DNA of 64,000 nt, from NCBI RefSeq assembly GCF_003712195.1, contig NZ_RDSD01000001.1:372001-436000 (forward strand). Reading direction: 5' to 3'. Below, in pieces: positions 44,227 to 53,506 of the stretch. Made by a program: the position numbers and the translations under genes. The stretch is from Proteiniphilum sp. X52. Its GTDB lineage: Bacteria; Bacteroidota; Bacteroidia; Bacteroidales; Dysgonomonadaceae. The notes beneath the pieces were generated by a model that was not told the origin of the DNA, searched no databases, and saw only the letters and a list, made by a program, of their open reading frames with translations. Position 1 is the stretch's first letter, and the number at the start of each line of letters is the position of its first letter.

Positions 44227-46269
44227 TCACACCACCTGGCTACCCGGTTGCACATCTCTCGTGGGAGCGACTAAGGCGAGACTTCCGTCAGATTTTTCAG
44301 CCGAAAGGATCATCCCCTCGGAGAGCAGGCCTCTCATTTTTCTTGGTTCGAGATTGGCAATGAAACACACCTGTTTACCGATCAATTCTTCAGGATTGGG
44401 GTAGTAGGCGGCAATACCGGAGAGGATCGTCCGTTTCTTCAGCCCATCGTCGAGAAGGAACCGGAGAAGTTTATCTGTCTTGGGCACTTTTTCACATTCC
44501 AGCACCGTGCCCACACGGATATCCAGCTTTTCAAACATGTCGAACTGGATGGTTTCTTTTATTGGATGCGTCTTGTGCTCACCCGCCTCGTTGGCTTTCT
44601 TTGTGTCGAGCAACTTCTGAACCTGTTTTTCAATTACCTCATCTTCCATTTTTTCAAACAGCAATGCGGAATTTCCCAAAGGGTGTCCTTCCGGAAGGAG
44701 ATTGAAGTTGCCTAAATCATTCCATTCCAGATTTTCGGTGTTGATAAATGTCTTGATCTTTGCCGATGAGAAAGGGAGGAACGGTTCAAAGACAATGGCG
44801 AGGTTGGCCGTGATCTGCAGCGCGATATTGAGGATGGTGGCCGTCCGTTTCATGTCGGTTTTGGCTATCTTCCACGGTTCAGAGTCCGCCAGGTATTTAT
44901 TCCCAAGGCGAGCGAGATTCATCGCTTCTTTTTGTGCTTCCCTGAAATGGAAATTATCGAGATTGTGCTCAACAGCGGCCTTTACCTTTCCGGCTTCGGC
45001 AATCGTTTCACGATCATATTCGGTCAGTTCTCCCGGTACGGGCACTCTATTGTCGAAATACTTCTGTGTAAGTACCAATGCGCGGTTTACAAAGTTACCC
45101 AGCACGGCTACCAGTTCATTATTGTTACGTGCCTGAAAATCTTTCCAGGTGAAATCGTTGTCTTTGGTTTCCGGGGCGTTGGCCGTGAGCAGGTAGCGGA
45201 GGACATCCTGTTTGCCGGGGAACTCTTCCAGATACTCATGCAACCATACCGCCCAGTTGCGTGAGGTGGAGATTTTGTCATTTTCCAGGTTGAGGAACTC
45301 GTTGGCCGGCACGTTTTCCGGCAGAATGAAAGAGCCTTCCGCTTTCAGCATGGCGGGGAAGACAATGCAGTGGAACACAATATTGTCTTTGCCGATGAAA
45401 TGCACCAGTTTGGTCTCTTCATCTTTCCACCATTTCTCCCAGGTGTCGGGCAACAATTCTTTGGTGTTGGAGATATATCCGATGGGAGCGTCAAACCATA
45501 CATACAGCACTTTTCCCTGGGCACCTTCCACCGGGACCGGCACGCCCCAGTCAAGGTCGCGGCTCACGGCTCGCGGTTGTAATCCTAAGTCGAGCCACGA
45601 TTTGCACTGGCCGTACACGTTTGTCTTCCATTCCTTATGATCCTCGAGAATCCATTGGCGCAGCCATGCTTCATGTTTATCCAGGGGCAGGTACCAATGT
45701 TTGGTCTTTCGCATCACAGGCTGGCTGCCGCTAAGCGTTGATTTCGGGTCGATCAGGTCAGAGGGACTGAGTGAAGTGCCGCACTGTTCGCACTGGTCGC
45801 CGTAGGCTTTTGGATTACCGCAGTGGGGACAGGTGCCGGTGATATAACGGTCGGCGAGAAACTGTCCGGCCTCTTCATCGTAATATTGCTCACTCTCCTG
45901 CTCGGAGAATTCACCCTTGTCGTACAAGGCACGAAAAAAATCGGATGCTGTTTTCTTGTGGATATCCGAGGTGGTGCGTGAATAGATGTCGAATGTAATG
46001 CCAAACTCCTCGAACGATTTTTTGATCAGCCTATGGTAGCGATCTACGATATCCTGGGGAGTGACTCCCTCGTTGCGGGCCTTGATGGTGATAGGAATTC
46101 CATGTTCGTCGGAACCGCCGATAAAAAGTACCTCTTCCCCTTTCAGGCGCAAGTACCGGGCATAGATATCGGCGGGGACATACACCCCGGCCAGATGTCC
46201 GATATGTACCGGACCGTTCGCATACGGCAGTGCCGAGGTAATGAGCGTGCGTTTAAATTGTTTTGACAT
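44227..46269 (-). CDS. metG: Methionyl-tRNA synthetase
   Basis: Charges tRNA-Met. The 680-residue protein is the long form: class I HIGH motif in [14 protein letters not shown] (about residues 15-28), a zinc knuckle ([18 protein letters not shown], about 146-163), the KMSKS equivalent as KISTS (in [15 protein letters not shown]), the anticodon-binding helical domain, and a C-terminal tRNA-binding (EMAP/Trbp111-like) domain, [17 protein letters not shown] to the end. The KISTS spelling is accepted in this family. A consensus promoter lies at 46354-46385. No T-box-like leader is seen, as expected outside Firmicutes. Confidence 0.97.
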   Translation of the reverse strand: MSKQFKRTLITSALPYANGPVHIGHLAGVYVPADIYARYLRLKGEEVLFIGGSDEHGIPITIKARNEGVTPQDIVDRYHRLIKKSFEEFGITFDIYSRTTSDIHKKTASDFFRALYDKGEFSEQESEQYYDEEAGQFLADRYITGTCPHCGNPKAYGDQCEQCGTSLSPSDLIDPKSTLSGSQPVMRKTKHWYLPLDKHEAWLRQWILEDHKEWKTNVYGQCKSWLDLGLQPRAVSRDLDWGVPVPVEGAQGKVLYVWFDAPIGYISNTKELLPDTWEKWWKDEETKLVHFIGKDNIVFHCIVFPAMLKAEGSFILPENVPANEFLNLENDKISTSRNWAVWLHEYLEEFPGKQDVLRYLLTANAPETKDNDFTWKDFQARNNNELVAVLGNFVNRALVLTQKYFDNRVPVPGELTEYDRETIAEAGKVKAAVEHNLDNFHFREAQKEAMNLARLGNKYLADSEPWKIAKTDMKRTATILNIALQITANLAIVFEPFLPFSSAKIKTFINTENLEWNDLGNFNLLPEGHPLGNSALLFEKMEDEVIEKQVQKLLDTKKANEAGEHKTHPIKETIQFDMFEKLDIRVGTVLECEKVPKTDKLLRFLLDDGLKKRTILSGIAAYYPNPEELIGKQVCFIANLEPRKMRGLLSEGMILSAEKSDGSLALVAPTRDVQPGSQVV

Positions 46270-46353
46270 ATTCGAATTTCAAATTACGGACTGTGTGCTG
46301 ATGCTTCGAAACAACGTTTTCACATAGACAAACACCCCTTTCATTAGAGCCTG

Positions 46354-46385
46354 CAAATATAGTGAAAGCTGAGTGATAAGCCAAA
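46354..46385 (-). promoter_or_regulatory. Bacteroidales-type promoter of metG
   Basis: On the minus strand TTTG (46385-46382) precedes TATATTTG (46361-46354) by exactly 20 bases, matching the housekeeping consensus. The leader to metG would be about 78 bases. Confidence 0.7.
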
Positions 46386-46591
46386 CGATGAACAGTTTGC
46401 AAATAGAGTTATTCATTTAAAAAATCAAACAGTGAGTCCCCTCCGAAAAGTCTTTTTTACCCAAATTTCCCTCAAAACGGCGATTGATTATCAATGGATT
46501 ACAAGCCCGCGGGATCGGTTTTTGAGGTTTTCGGAGCAGACTCAACATTCACTTAAAAAAGATTCCCGCGCCCTGTTTATATAAACTTTAT

Positions 46592-46599
46592 TATCTTTG
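46592..46599 (+). promoter_or_regulatory. -7 box candidate for the Gfo/Idh/MocA gene
   Basis: TATCTTTG, about 158 bases above the oxidoreductase start. The 487-base divergent gap 46270-46756 otherwise shows only the metG promoter and no gene. Confidence 0.4.
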
Positions 46600-46756
46600 C
46601 TTTTACTTTTTGTGTTCTTTCTTTTCTATTGCAGTCCTGAGGTGTTGACGTGAACATGATGGCAACCCATAATTGTCCGACGGATAGTTTGTACGGATCG
46701 AAACAGACAAGATATATGGAAACAGAGCAAATATGAATTTTAAATGATACTTTATC

Positions 46757-48130
46757 ATGGACAGACGAAATTTTTTAAAGAAATCCGCCATTTCAGCCAC
46801 AGGGTTAAGCCTGGCGCCGTTGATGGGAAGATCCTATTCTTCTGTTTTCGGTCAGTCCGCCGCCGGCAATAAAATCAAAGTGGGCCTGATTGGCTGCCGC
46901 AATCAGGGGTGGAGTAATCTGAAAGCTTTTCTTCAGTATCCCGGAGTGGAGTGTATCTCCATGTGCGACGTGGATGATGAGTGGCTCTATCAACGGGCAG
47001 CCGATTTAGAGAAGTTGACGGGTAAAAAACCGCCACAGTTGGTGAAGGACTGGCGAAGGGTAATCGATAACAAAGATGTGGATATGGTGATCATCGGAAC
47101 CCCCGACCATTGGCACTGTCTCCAGTTAATTGCCGCTTGCGAAGCAGGCAAGGATGTGTATGTGGAAAAGCCCCTGGCTAATACTATCGAGGAGTGCGAC
47201 CTGATGGTAAAAGCTGCGCGGAAGTATAACCGTATCGTGCAGGTGGGACAGTGGCAACGCAGCGATCCACACTGGGACGAAGCGGCTGCATATGTGCATC
47301 GCGGAGAATTGGGGCGAATCAGAACTGTAAAAGTATGGGCCTATCAGACCAGCAAGTGGACATTGCCGGTAGTTCCCGATTCGGCGCCACCGGCCGGTGT
47401 GGATTACGACATGTGGTTGGGTCCGGCACCCAAGCGCACATTTAACCAGAACAGATTCCATTATAATTTTCGTTTCTTCTGGGATTATGCCGGCGGCTTG
47501 ATGGCCGATTGGGGGGTACATCTGCTCGATTACGCGATGAAAGGCATGCGTGTGGGATTACCTTCGTATGTCTATGGTGCCGGAGGAAAGTATGGTTATC
47601 CCGATGATGCGATGGAAACACCCGACACGCTGATGGTGACTTATAAATATCCCGATTTCAATATCATCTGGGACCATGCTTGCGGAATAGGCGCGGGGTT
47701 GTTCGGCCTGCGGGAAGGAGTTGCCTTTTTCGGTGAAAATGGTACGCTGATACTTACCCGTCAGGGATGGGAAGTAGTCCCCGAGCAGGCTATCAATAGC
47801 CGTACATTCCCTTATTGTTACCCCTGCGATGATGAGAGGAAACCCAACACCCTCCGGATGGAAGCCGTGGAAAAAAGAACCGGTACGGGCAAAGGCCTTT
47901 ACCTCCATGCGGGCAATATGCTTGACTGTATGCGCACGCGTGAGTTACCCAATGCCGATATCGCCATCGGCGCGGAAGTGGCTACCCTGAGCCACATGGC
48001 CAATATCTCCTGTCGGGTGGGAACTGCACTCAACTGGGATGACAAAGCCGGGAAATTTACGGGCAACGACGAAGCCAACAGGTTAATCAAAGCCCATTAC
48101 CGCGCTCCCTGGAAATTACCGAAAGTTTAA
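46757..48130 (+). CDS. Tat-exported Gfo/Idh/MocA-family oxidoreductase
   Basis: A 457-residue NAD(P)-dependent oxidoreductase carrying a twin-arginine leader (MDRRNFLKKSAISATGLSLA), so the folded protein with its cofactor is sent to the periplasm. The Rossmann motif is KVGLIGCRNQGWSNL (about residues 41-55), with the family signatures TPDHWHC (about 115-121) and VEKPLANT (about 135-142), and the C-terminal domain segment FFWDYAGGLMADWGVHLLDY. Proteins of this type act on sugars or their derivatives, some as retaining glycosidases (GH109-like) through a redox mechanism; substrate is unknown. It is a single gene with a strong terminator. Confidence 0.92.
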   Translation: MDRRNFLKKSAISATGLSLAPLMGRSYSSVFGQSAAGNKIKVGLIGCRNQGWSNLKAFLQYPGVECISMCDVDDEWLYQRAADLEKLTGKKPPQLVKDWRRVIDNKDVDMVIIGTPDHWHCLQLIAACEAGKDVYVEKPLANTIEECDLMVKAARKYNRIVQVGQWQRSDPHWDEAAAYVHRGELGRIRTVKVWAYQTSKWTLPVVPDSAPPAGVDYDMWLGPAPKRTFNQNRFHYNFRFFWDYAGGLMADWGVHLLDYAMKGMRVGLPSYVYGAGGKYGYPDDAMETPDTLMVTYKYPDFNIIWDHACGIGAGLFGLREGVAFFGENGTLILTRQGWEVVPEQAINSRTFPYCYPCDDERKPNTLRMEAVEKRTGTGKGLYLHAGNMLDCMRTRELPNADIAIGAEVATLSHMANISCRVGTALNWDDKAGKFTGNDEANRLIKAHYRAPWKLPKV

Positions 48131-48170
48131 TCATTTCTTGGGCTATATGGGTCAGGTCGGTCAAATTAAA

Positions 48171-48213
48171 AAAACCGCTCCCAAAGTATAATCACTTTTG
48201 GAGCGGTTTTTTT
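48171..48213 (+). terminator. Rho-independent terminator after the oxidoreductase gene
   Basis: AAAACCGCTCC (48171-48181) pairs with GGAGCGGTTTT, with further AAAAG/CTTTT pairing inside, and is flanked by A-run and T-run, so it can work in both directions (also for tadA from the right). Confidence 0.88.
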
Positions 48214-48371
48214 AAAGTATGAAGATATTGTAGGACTTATATACCCATTCGGTGGACGCAACCCCAGCATTAGCAAATATTGACAGTCGGCTATCGGTCT
48301 CGGTTTCGGAACAACAGCGCGGAGAAGCGGTAAAAGTCTGTTGCCAGGATTAGTCTTTGAGTTATTTCCTG

Positions 48372-48809
48372 TTATTTCCTGAAACGGGCGAAAAAAAGTT
48401 TCATCAGATCGGCACAATCATCGGCCAGAATACCGGAAGTGACGGTTGTTCTGGGATGGAGCAGGTAAGGGGAAATCTGTGAGTAACCCCGTTTTTCATC
48501 CGACGCTCCATACACTATACGTGATATCTGCGCCCATCGCAGCGCGCCGGCGCACATCGGACACGGCTCCACCGTCACATAGAGGGTACAATCGGTCAGG
48601 TACTTTCCTCCCAACACATTGGCGGCGGCAGTAATTGCCTGCATCTCGGCATGAGCTGTTACATCATTCAACGTTTCTGTCAGATTATGTGCGCGGGTAA
48701 TGATGCGGTCGTTCGCCACGACTATCGCACCTACGGGAACCTCTTCGTTTTCGAAAGCCCGGTGCGCTTCCCGCAAGGCTTGCTGCATAAAATATTGATC
48801 GTCCAGCAT
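48372..48809 (-). CDS. tadA: tRNA-specific adenosine deaminase-like nucleoside deaminase
   Basis: Zinc deaminase of 145 residues; TadA converts A34 to inosine in tRNA-Arg(ACG). The active site is complete: HAEMQAI with the catalytic glutamate (about residue 53), and PCPMCAGAL (about 83-91) supplying the two zinc cysteines. N-terminus FMQQALREAHRAFENEEVPV is typical. Some relatives are guanine deaminases, but the motifs (VPVGAIVV, ARWAQI-like LRWAQISRIVYGA) favour TadA. The ATG at 48809 is used; an upstream one at 48833 lies inside a repeat-like TACCAATTACC tract. Confidence 0.9.
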   Translation of the reverse strand: MLDDQYFMQQALREAHRAFENEEVPVGAIVVANDRIITRAHNLTETLNDVTAHAEMQAITAAANVLGGKYLTDCTLYVTVEPCPMCAGALRWAQISRIVYGASDEKRGYSQISPYLLHPRTTVTSGILADDCADLMKLFFARFRK

Positions 48810-48817
48810 CAGTTTGA

Positions 48818-48880
48818 AATTACCAATTACCAATTACCAATTACCAATTATTAATTATCAGTTACCAATTATCAATTAAG
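48818..48880. repeat. CCAATTA tandem repeat
   Basis: Five direct copies of ACCAATT (7-base period), then degenerate ATTAATTATCAGTTACCAATTATC, just upstream of tadA. Related units end the array near 17500-17540. Confidence 0.85.
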
Positions 48881-48950
48881 GGTTCGAGAAGCAAAAATCT
48901 TGAATCTGAAATCAACAAATCGTCACATTACCAAATCATCCCATCGAAAT

Positions 48951-49175
48951 TCATCTCCTCATTTCATTCTCTTCGAACAGCGTGGGATAATCCTGCTCCA
49001 TATTTTTCAGCACATGGTTGAGAACAGTTTCGCGAAACCACCGGGAACGGTTGGTGATCTTGTACTTCTTCAGATAAAAATGGATCAGGCTGTATTCCTC
49101 ATCGCTGAGCATGAATACGGCCTTTTTCGTGCGAGGCTTTGTCTTGCCCTGCGGTTTGTATTGCTTTGTTCTCAT
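48951..49175 (-). CDS. Small basic protein, possibly ribbon-helix-helix type
   Basis: A 74-residue, lysine- and arginine-rich protein (MRTKQYKPQGKTKPRTKKAV ... FMLSDEEYSLIHFYLKKYKI ... NRSRWFRETVLNHVLKNM). A short strand followed by two helices with the phrase NRSRWFRE resembles ribbon-helix-helix DNA-binding proteins such as small repressors and mobilisation accessory proteins, so DNA binding is a reasonable guess. No mobilisation genes are nearby. I recall similar orphans in other Bacteroidales but cannot name a family. The ATG at 49175 is the first usable start. It is divergent from yraN, 168 bases away. Confidence 0.6.
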   Translation of the reverse strand: MRTKQYKPQGKTKPRTKKAVFMLSDEEYSLIHFYLKKYKITNRSRWFRETVLNHVLKNMEQDYPTLFEENEMRR

Positions 49176-49343
49176 CAAATAGCCATTGAAATTTCTGCTT
49201 CATAGAAAACGGAGAGACTCAACAAAAAATATCCGCTTTTCCTTTGCAGATGCAAAAAAACAAAATATTTTCGCCAAAAAGAAGAGTTTACGGTGTAAAT
49301 TTGTATTTTTACGAAGTTTATCAGTTGTATTGTCAAAAAAGAG

Positions 49344-49706
49344 ATGGCCGAACACAATGAGTTGGGAAGGAAGGGCGAGGAAGCGGCGATAGCCTGTCTT
49401 AAAAAGAAGGGACACCATATTGTGGCGCGAAACTGGTCTTTCTCCGGTTACGAAATTGATATAGTATCGGAACATGAAGGATTTATCGTGTTTGTGGAGG
49501 TGAAAACCCGCACTTCGGCTCAGTGGGGCGATCCGGTCGATGCCGTCACTGAACAGCGCATGCGACGTATGATACGGGCTGCCAGTCATTATCTGAAAAT
49601 ACACCATATCGATAAACCGGCCCGCTTCGATATTGTTGCCGTAATAGGAAATGAAACGTTTTTCGAACTGGAACATATTGAAGATGCGTTTTTGCCCTTT
49701 TTGTGA
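49344..49706 (+). CDS. yraN: YraN/UPF0102-family protein (nuclease-like fold)
   Basis: A 120-residue protein of the UPF0102 family, which has an endonuclease-like (PD-(D/E)XK) fold but no proven function. Family signatures are GRKGEEAAIACLKKKGHHIV (about 7-26), ARNWSFSGYEIDIVSEHEG, and FVEVKTRT (about 50-57), where E and K would be nuclease core residues. Length is typical. The MmcQ-like gene follows in the same direction 67 bases on. Confidence 0.92.
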   Translation: MAEHNELGRKGEEAAIACLKKKGHHIVARNWSFSGYEIDIVSEHEGFIVFVEVKTRTSAQWGDPVDAVTEQRMRRMIRAASHYLKIHHIDKPARFDIVAVIGNETFFELEHIEDAFLPFL

Positions 49707-49773
49707 AACATGGCTTTGGAAGGTTATAGTAAGGCAGAACAGTTTTAATTTTAAAACGGCAATCCAACGGGAT

Positions 49774-50157
49774 ATGAATATCGAGGAACTTTTTGATTAT
49801 TGTCAGTCCATTCGGGGAGCGGAGGCAACTACTCCCTTTGATGAGGAAACCATTGTGATGAAGGTGATGGGGAAGATGTTCGCGTTGATACCCACGGATG
49901 CGGACAGGTTCAGTGTCAGTCTCAAATGCGACCCGGGAAAAGCCATTGTATTGCGAGAAAAGTATGTATGCGTGGAAGGGGCCTATCATATGAACAAAAC
50001 CTATTGGAATACTATTTATTTAGACGGGGATATGCCCGATGATGAACTCAAGGAATGGATCGATCATTCTGTGGAGGAGGTTATAAAGAAATTGCCCAAA
50101 AAACAGCGACAGCAATATTTTGGTTATGCAATACGGGCAGAAGACAAGCTTGCTTGA
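49774..50157 (+). CDS. MmcQ/YjbR-family protein
   Basis: A 127-residue protein of the MmcQ/YjbR family, a small fold related to DNA-binding CyaY-like domains; no firm function is known. Recognised from MNIEELFDYCQSIRGAEATT, the central VMGKMFALIPTDA, SLKCDPGKAIVLREK and the C-terminal MNKTYWNTIYLDGDMPDDEL followed by WIDHS. The ATG at 49774 opens the family N-terminus; earlier in-frame starts overlap yraN. It is likely cotranscribed with yraN. Confidence 0.9.
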   Translation: MNIEELFDYCQSIRGAEATTPFDEETIVMKVMGKMFALIPTDADRFSVSLKCDPGKAIVLREKYVCVEGAYHMNKTYWNTIYLDGDMPDDELKEWIDHSVEEVIKKLPKKQRQQYFGYAIRAEDKLA

Positions 50158-50238
50158 ATGTTCTCGATAAGCGAACAGAGAGGAAAAACAAGTTTTTACT
50201 CTGTGGAGCGTTATCTCGTCAAGTGAGAGCAGGGCAAA

Positions 50239-50246
50239 TAATTTTG
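50239..50246 (+). promoter_or_regulatory. -7 box candidate for birA
   Basis: TAATTTTG, 70 bases above the birA start. Confidence 0.4.
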
Positions 50247-50316
50247 ATTTGCTCCATGCGGAACTGAAAATTAAGGAGCGAAGACGACTCAAAATATTTA
50301 ACTATTGTGAATATTT

Positions 50317-51072
50317 ATGGAACAATTAAGTAAAGAGCGACGGATAATCCGGGTAGAAGCGACGGAATCGACAAACCTCTATTTAAAGCAACTCCTCAGG
50401 GAGGAACAGTTGGAAGAGGGTTCAATGGTTATAGCCGATTTTCAGACCGTGGGACGGGGACAGATGGGGAATTCCTGGTTTTCGTCGAAAGGCGAAAATC
50501 TGCTGTTCAGCCTCCTTATTTATCCCCGGGATGTACGGGCCAATGAACAGTTCATTATTTCCCGTATAGCATCATTGGCTGTCAAAAATACGCTCGACCG
50601 GTTTGCGGACGATATTCGTATCAAATGGCCGAACGACATCTACTGGAAAGAGCGGAAAATCGCAGGGATACTGATAGAGAACGATATAGAAGAGAAACAT
50701 ATCACAAATTCTGTGATTGGGATCGGTGTCAATGTTAACGAGAAACTGTTTCCGCCTGATCTCCCTAATCCTGTTTCTCTCCGGCAGATTACCGGCTCAA
50801 TACAAGATAGGGACTATATCCTCGACATTTTTCAGAGGGAGTTTTTTTTACTCTATCGTGATTTTCAGAAAGGTGACATCAAGGCTATTGAAGACGAGTA
50901 TATGCTCGATCTCTACCGCGCGAAGGGTTATTATTGGTATGAAGATAAAAACGGACGCTTTATGGCCGAGATCGATGAAGTGCTTCCCTCCGGTCATCTG
51001 GTGCTGAAAACAATGGATACCGACGAGGTGCGTACCTACGCGTTCAAAGAGGTTGCTTTTGTGGATGAATGA
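50317..51072 (+). CDS. birA: Biotin-[acetyl-CoA-carboxylase] ligase
   Basis: Activates biotin with ATP and attaches it to carrier domains of carboxylases. The 251-residue protein lacks the N-terminal helix-turn-helix of E. coli BirA, so it should be a ligase only, not a repressor. Motifs: the biotin/ATP loop appears as GRGQMGNSWFSS (usually GRGRxGR), then IKWPNDIYWKERKIAGILIE (about 108-127, with the catalytic lysine), GIGVNVNE, and a C-terminal SH3-like piece. The altered GRG loop is worth noting but NSW variants occur. A heptamer repeat follows before pyrH. Confidence 0.93.
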   Translation: MEQLSKERRIIRVEATESTNLYLKQLLREEQLEEGSMVIADFQTVGRGQMGNSWFSSKGENLLFSLLIYPRDVRANEQFIISRIASLAVKNTLDRFADDIRIKWPNDIYWKERKIAGILIENDIEEKHITNSVIGIGVNVNEKLFPPDLPNPVSLRQITGSIQDRDYILDIFQREFFLLYRDFQKGDIKAIEDEYMLDLYRAKGYYWYEDKNGRFMAEIDEVLPSGHLVLKTMDTDEVRTYAFKEVAFVDE

Positions 51073-51073
51073 A

Positions 51074-51123
51074 GGTGGTTCCCAGTTCTAAGTTCTAAGT
51101 TCTCAGTTCTAAGTTCCCAGTTC
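51074..51123. repeat. Degenerate heptamer repeat, CAGTTCT/AAGTTCT/CAGTTCC
   Basis: Seven head-to-tail 7-base units between birA and pyrH, of the same family as 1577-1637 some 50 kb away, in the same orientation relative to the neighbouring genes. Confidence 0.85.
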
Positions 51124-51141
51124 TTTAATATTAATATAAAT

Positions 51142-51849
51142 ATGCAATTTAACAGGATTTTACTCAAGCTCAGCGGAGAGTCGCTGATGGGGGATAAACA
51201 GTACGGGATTGATGAAAGACGTCTACAGGAATATGCCGAACAGATACATGAGGTGGCACAGACAGGGGTACAAATAGGGGTCGTGATTGGCGGAGGGAAT
51301 ATTTTCCGGGGCTTGAGTGGCGCTACCAAAGGGTTCGACCGGGTAAAGGGTGACCAGATGGGGATGTTGGCTACCGTGATCAACAGTCTCGCGCTAAGTT
51401 CGGCGCTCATCGCTGTGGGACAGAGAAACCGTGTTTTCACCTCAGTCCGTATGGAACCGGTAGGTGAACTTTATTCCAAATGGAAAGCCATTGAATCGTT
51501 GGAAAGAGGGGAGATCGCGATCCTTGCGGCCGGTACCGGAAACCCTTTCTTTACCACCGATACTGCTTCCGCGCTTCGGGGAATTGAGATCGAGGCCGAC
51601 GCCATGTTCAAGGGTACGCGGGTCGACGGTGTCTATACGGCTGATCCGGAGAAAGATCCTTCCGCTACCAAATTCCAGACAATCACTTTCGATGAAGTCT
51701 ACAGCCGTGGCCTTAAAGTAATGGACCTGACCGCTACCACCCTGTGTAAGGAGAATAACCTTCCTATTGTCGTGTTCGATATGGACAGTTACGGTAACCT
51801 GAAAAAAGTGATTGAAGGCGAAGATATCGGGACGTTGGTGCATGTCTAG
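51142..51849 (+). CDS. pyrH: UMP kinase
   Basis: Phosphorylates UMP to UDP with ATP, an essential step of pyrimidine synthesis; bacterial PyrH is a hexamer of the amino-acid kinase fold. The 235-residue protein starts MQFNRILLKLSGESLMG, has the GGGNIFRG phosphate loop (about residues 50-57), GDQMGMLATVINSLAL, AAGTGNPFFTTDTASALRG and VDGVYTADPEKDP. All key segments are intact. frr follows 137 bases downstream with its own -7 box, the common pyrH-frr order. Confidence 0.97.
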   Translation: MQFNRILLKLSGESLMGDKQYGIDERRLQEYAEQIHEVAQTGVQIGVVIGGGNIFRGLSGATKGFDRVKGDQMGMLATVINSLALSSALIAVGQRNRVFTSVRMEPVGELYSKWKAIESLERGEIAILAAGTGNPFFTTDTASALRGIEIEADAMFKGTRVDGVYTADPEKDPSATKFQTITFDEVYSRGLKVMDLTATTLCKENNLPIVVFDMDSYGNLKKVIEGEDIGTLVHV

Positions 51850-51938
51850 TCCGGCGCTTGGACAGTGCCAATAACGCTGTTTCCTGTTTGTCAGGCTATG
51901 TATCTGCTGAAAATAGGAGATGATTAGAATTTTTTCAC

Positions 51939-51946
51939 TATTTTTG
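51939..51946 (+). promoter_or_regulatory. -7 box candidate for frr
   Basis: TATTTTTG, 41 bases above the frr start codon. Confidence 0.45.
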
Positions 51947-51986
51947 CCCAAAACTTGAAGTCAACTAAATTTATTGAAAGATACAT

Positions 51987-52544
51987 ATGGAAACAACGAC
52001 AATCAGAAAAGAAGCCGAAGAGAAGATGCAGATGACCATCGAATTCCTGGATGAGACATTCTCACGTATTCGTGCAGGCCGTGCCAATGCCCGTATTCTG
52101 GATGGTATACGTGTGGAATATTATGGTAGTCTTGTCCCGTTGTCGAATGTGGCAACGGTGACCACCCCCGATGCAAAGACCATTATGGTGCAGCCCTGGG
52201 AAAAAGCGATGTTGAAAGTAGTGGAAAAAGCCATTCAGGACTCTGACGTGGGTATCACACCCGAAAATAACGGTGAGGTGATCCGTTTAGGCATACCGCC
52301 ACTTACGGAAGAACGTCGCCGGCAACTGGTAAAGCAAACCAAGCAAGAGGCGGAGGAGGCAAAGATCAGTATCCGCAATGCGCGCCGTGAGGGGATCGAT
52401 GAAGTGAAGAAGGCTGTCAAAGAAGGTTTGGCTGAGGATATAGGAAAAGACGGCGAGAACGAATTACAGAAACTTCATGATAAATATATCAAGAAAGTGG
52501 ATGAGATGTTCGCTGAAAAAGAGAAGGAGATACTTACCGTTTAA
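51987..52544 (+). CDS. frr: Ribosome recycling factor
   Basis: With EF-G splits the ribosome after termination. The 185-residue protein has the family signatures [14 protein letters not shown] (about 27-40), the [19 protein letters not shown] segment, and [20 protein letters not shown] (about 105-124). Length is normal. Its stop overlaps the first base of the rsgA start (TAATG), so the two are translationally coupled. Confidence 0.97.
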   Translation: METTTIRKEAEEKMQMTIEFLDETFSRIRAGRANARILDGIRVEYYGSLVPLSNVATVTTPDAKTIMVQPWEKAMLKVVEKAIQDSDVGITPENNGEVIRLGIPPLTEERRRQLVKQTKQEAEEAKISIRNARREGIDEVKKAVKEGLAEDIGKDGENELQKLHDKYIKKVDEMFAEKEKEILTV

Positions 52545-53506
52545 TGGCAAAAAGAGGTGAGGAAAGCAATGGGACAGGGTTGCAGGGACTGGTCGTGAGG
52601 AATACCGGGAATGCCTATTTGGTGCGTGATGATCACGGCAACGATATCATTGGCATAGCAAAAGGAAACTTGAGACTCAAAGGGATCAGGAGCACAAGTC
52701 CTATTGTGGTGGGCGACCGGGTCTTCATGACACTGAATCCCGACGGCACCGCTTTTATCACCGATATAGCCGAACGGAGGAATTATATCGTCCGCAAAGC
52801 CTCCAATCTGTCCAAACACGCACATATATTGGCAGCCAATATAGATCTGGCATTTCTTTGCATCACAGTGAGTTATCCTGAAACGACAACCGTCTTTATC
52901 GATCGTTTCCTGACCACTGCCGAAGCCTATTCGGTGCCTGTTTGTCTTATTTTCAATAAGATTGATTTGTATGATGACCAGGAAAATGAATACCTGGACG
53001 CATTGATACACCTTTATTCTTCGATCGGTTACCGGTGTTTGAAAATCTCGACAGTGACCGGCGAAGGGAAAGAGCGGTTAGAGGCGCTTGCCGAAGGGAA
53101 AATTGTTTTACTGGCGGGACACTCGGGAGTGGGAAAATCGAGTATCGTCAATCTGTTAGTGGGAGATCAGGCACAGCAAGTGAGAGAGATATCCCTTTAC
53201 CATCATAAAGGGACGCATACCACTACTTTCTCTGAGATGATCGAATGGAAGCACGGAGGGTTCCTGATCGATACTCCGGGTATCAAAGGATTCGGCACAA
53301 TCGATATGATCCGGGCCGAGGTGTCACACTATTTCCCTGAGATATTCAAAATCTCGAAAAACTGCAAATATAACAACTGTCTGCATCTCAATGAACCGGG
53401 ATGTGCTGTATTGGAAGCGGTGGAAAATCATCATATCAGTGAAAGCCGCTATAACTCATACCTGAATATACTGGAAGACATCGAGGAAGGAAAATATCGG
53501 TTATGA
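52544..53506 (+). CDS. rsgA: Small ribosomal subunit biogenesis GTPase RsgA
   Basis: Circularly permuted GTPase that tests maturation of the 30S subunit. The 320-residue protein shows an OB-fold N-terminus (VRNTGNAYLVRDDHG), the G4 motif FNKIDL (about residue 145) before the P-loop GHSGVGKSSIVNLL (about 190), G3 as DTPGIKGFG, and the zinc tail CKYNNCLHLNEPGC (about 280-293). This permuted order is diagnostic. It is fused by overlap to frr upstream and to cls downstream (ATGA). Confidence 0.96.
   Translation: MAKRGEESNGTGLQGLVVRNTGNAYLVRDDHGNDIIGIAKGNLRLKGIRSTSPIVVGDRVFMTLNPDGTAFITDIAERRNYIVRKASNLSKHAHILAANIDLAFLCITVSYPETTTVFIDRFLTTAEAYSVPVCLIFNKIDLYDDQENEYLDALIHLYSSIGYRCLKISTVTGEGKERLEALAEGKIVLLAGHSGVGKSSIVNLLVGDQAQQVREISLYHHKGTHTTTFSEMIEWKHGGFLIDTPGIKGFGTIDMIRAEVSHYFPEIFKISKNCKYNNCLHLNEPGCAVLEAVENHHISESRYNSYLNILEDIEEGKYRL

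Noticed and set aside
48214-48371. Open stretches on the minus strand after the terminator, with a phrase LGLRPPNGYISP
   Set aside because: Two overlapping frames stay open but neither has a start, a length or motifs of a gene; may be a remnant, but I cannot support an origin.
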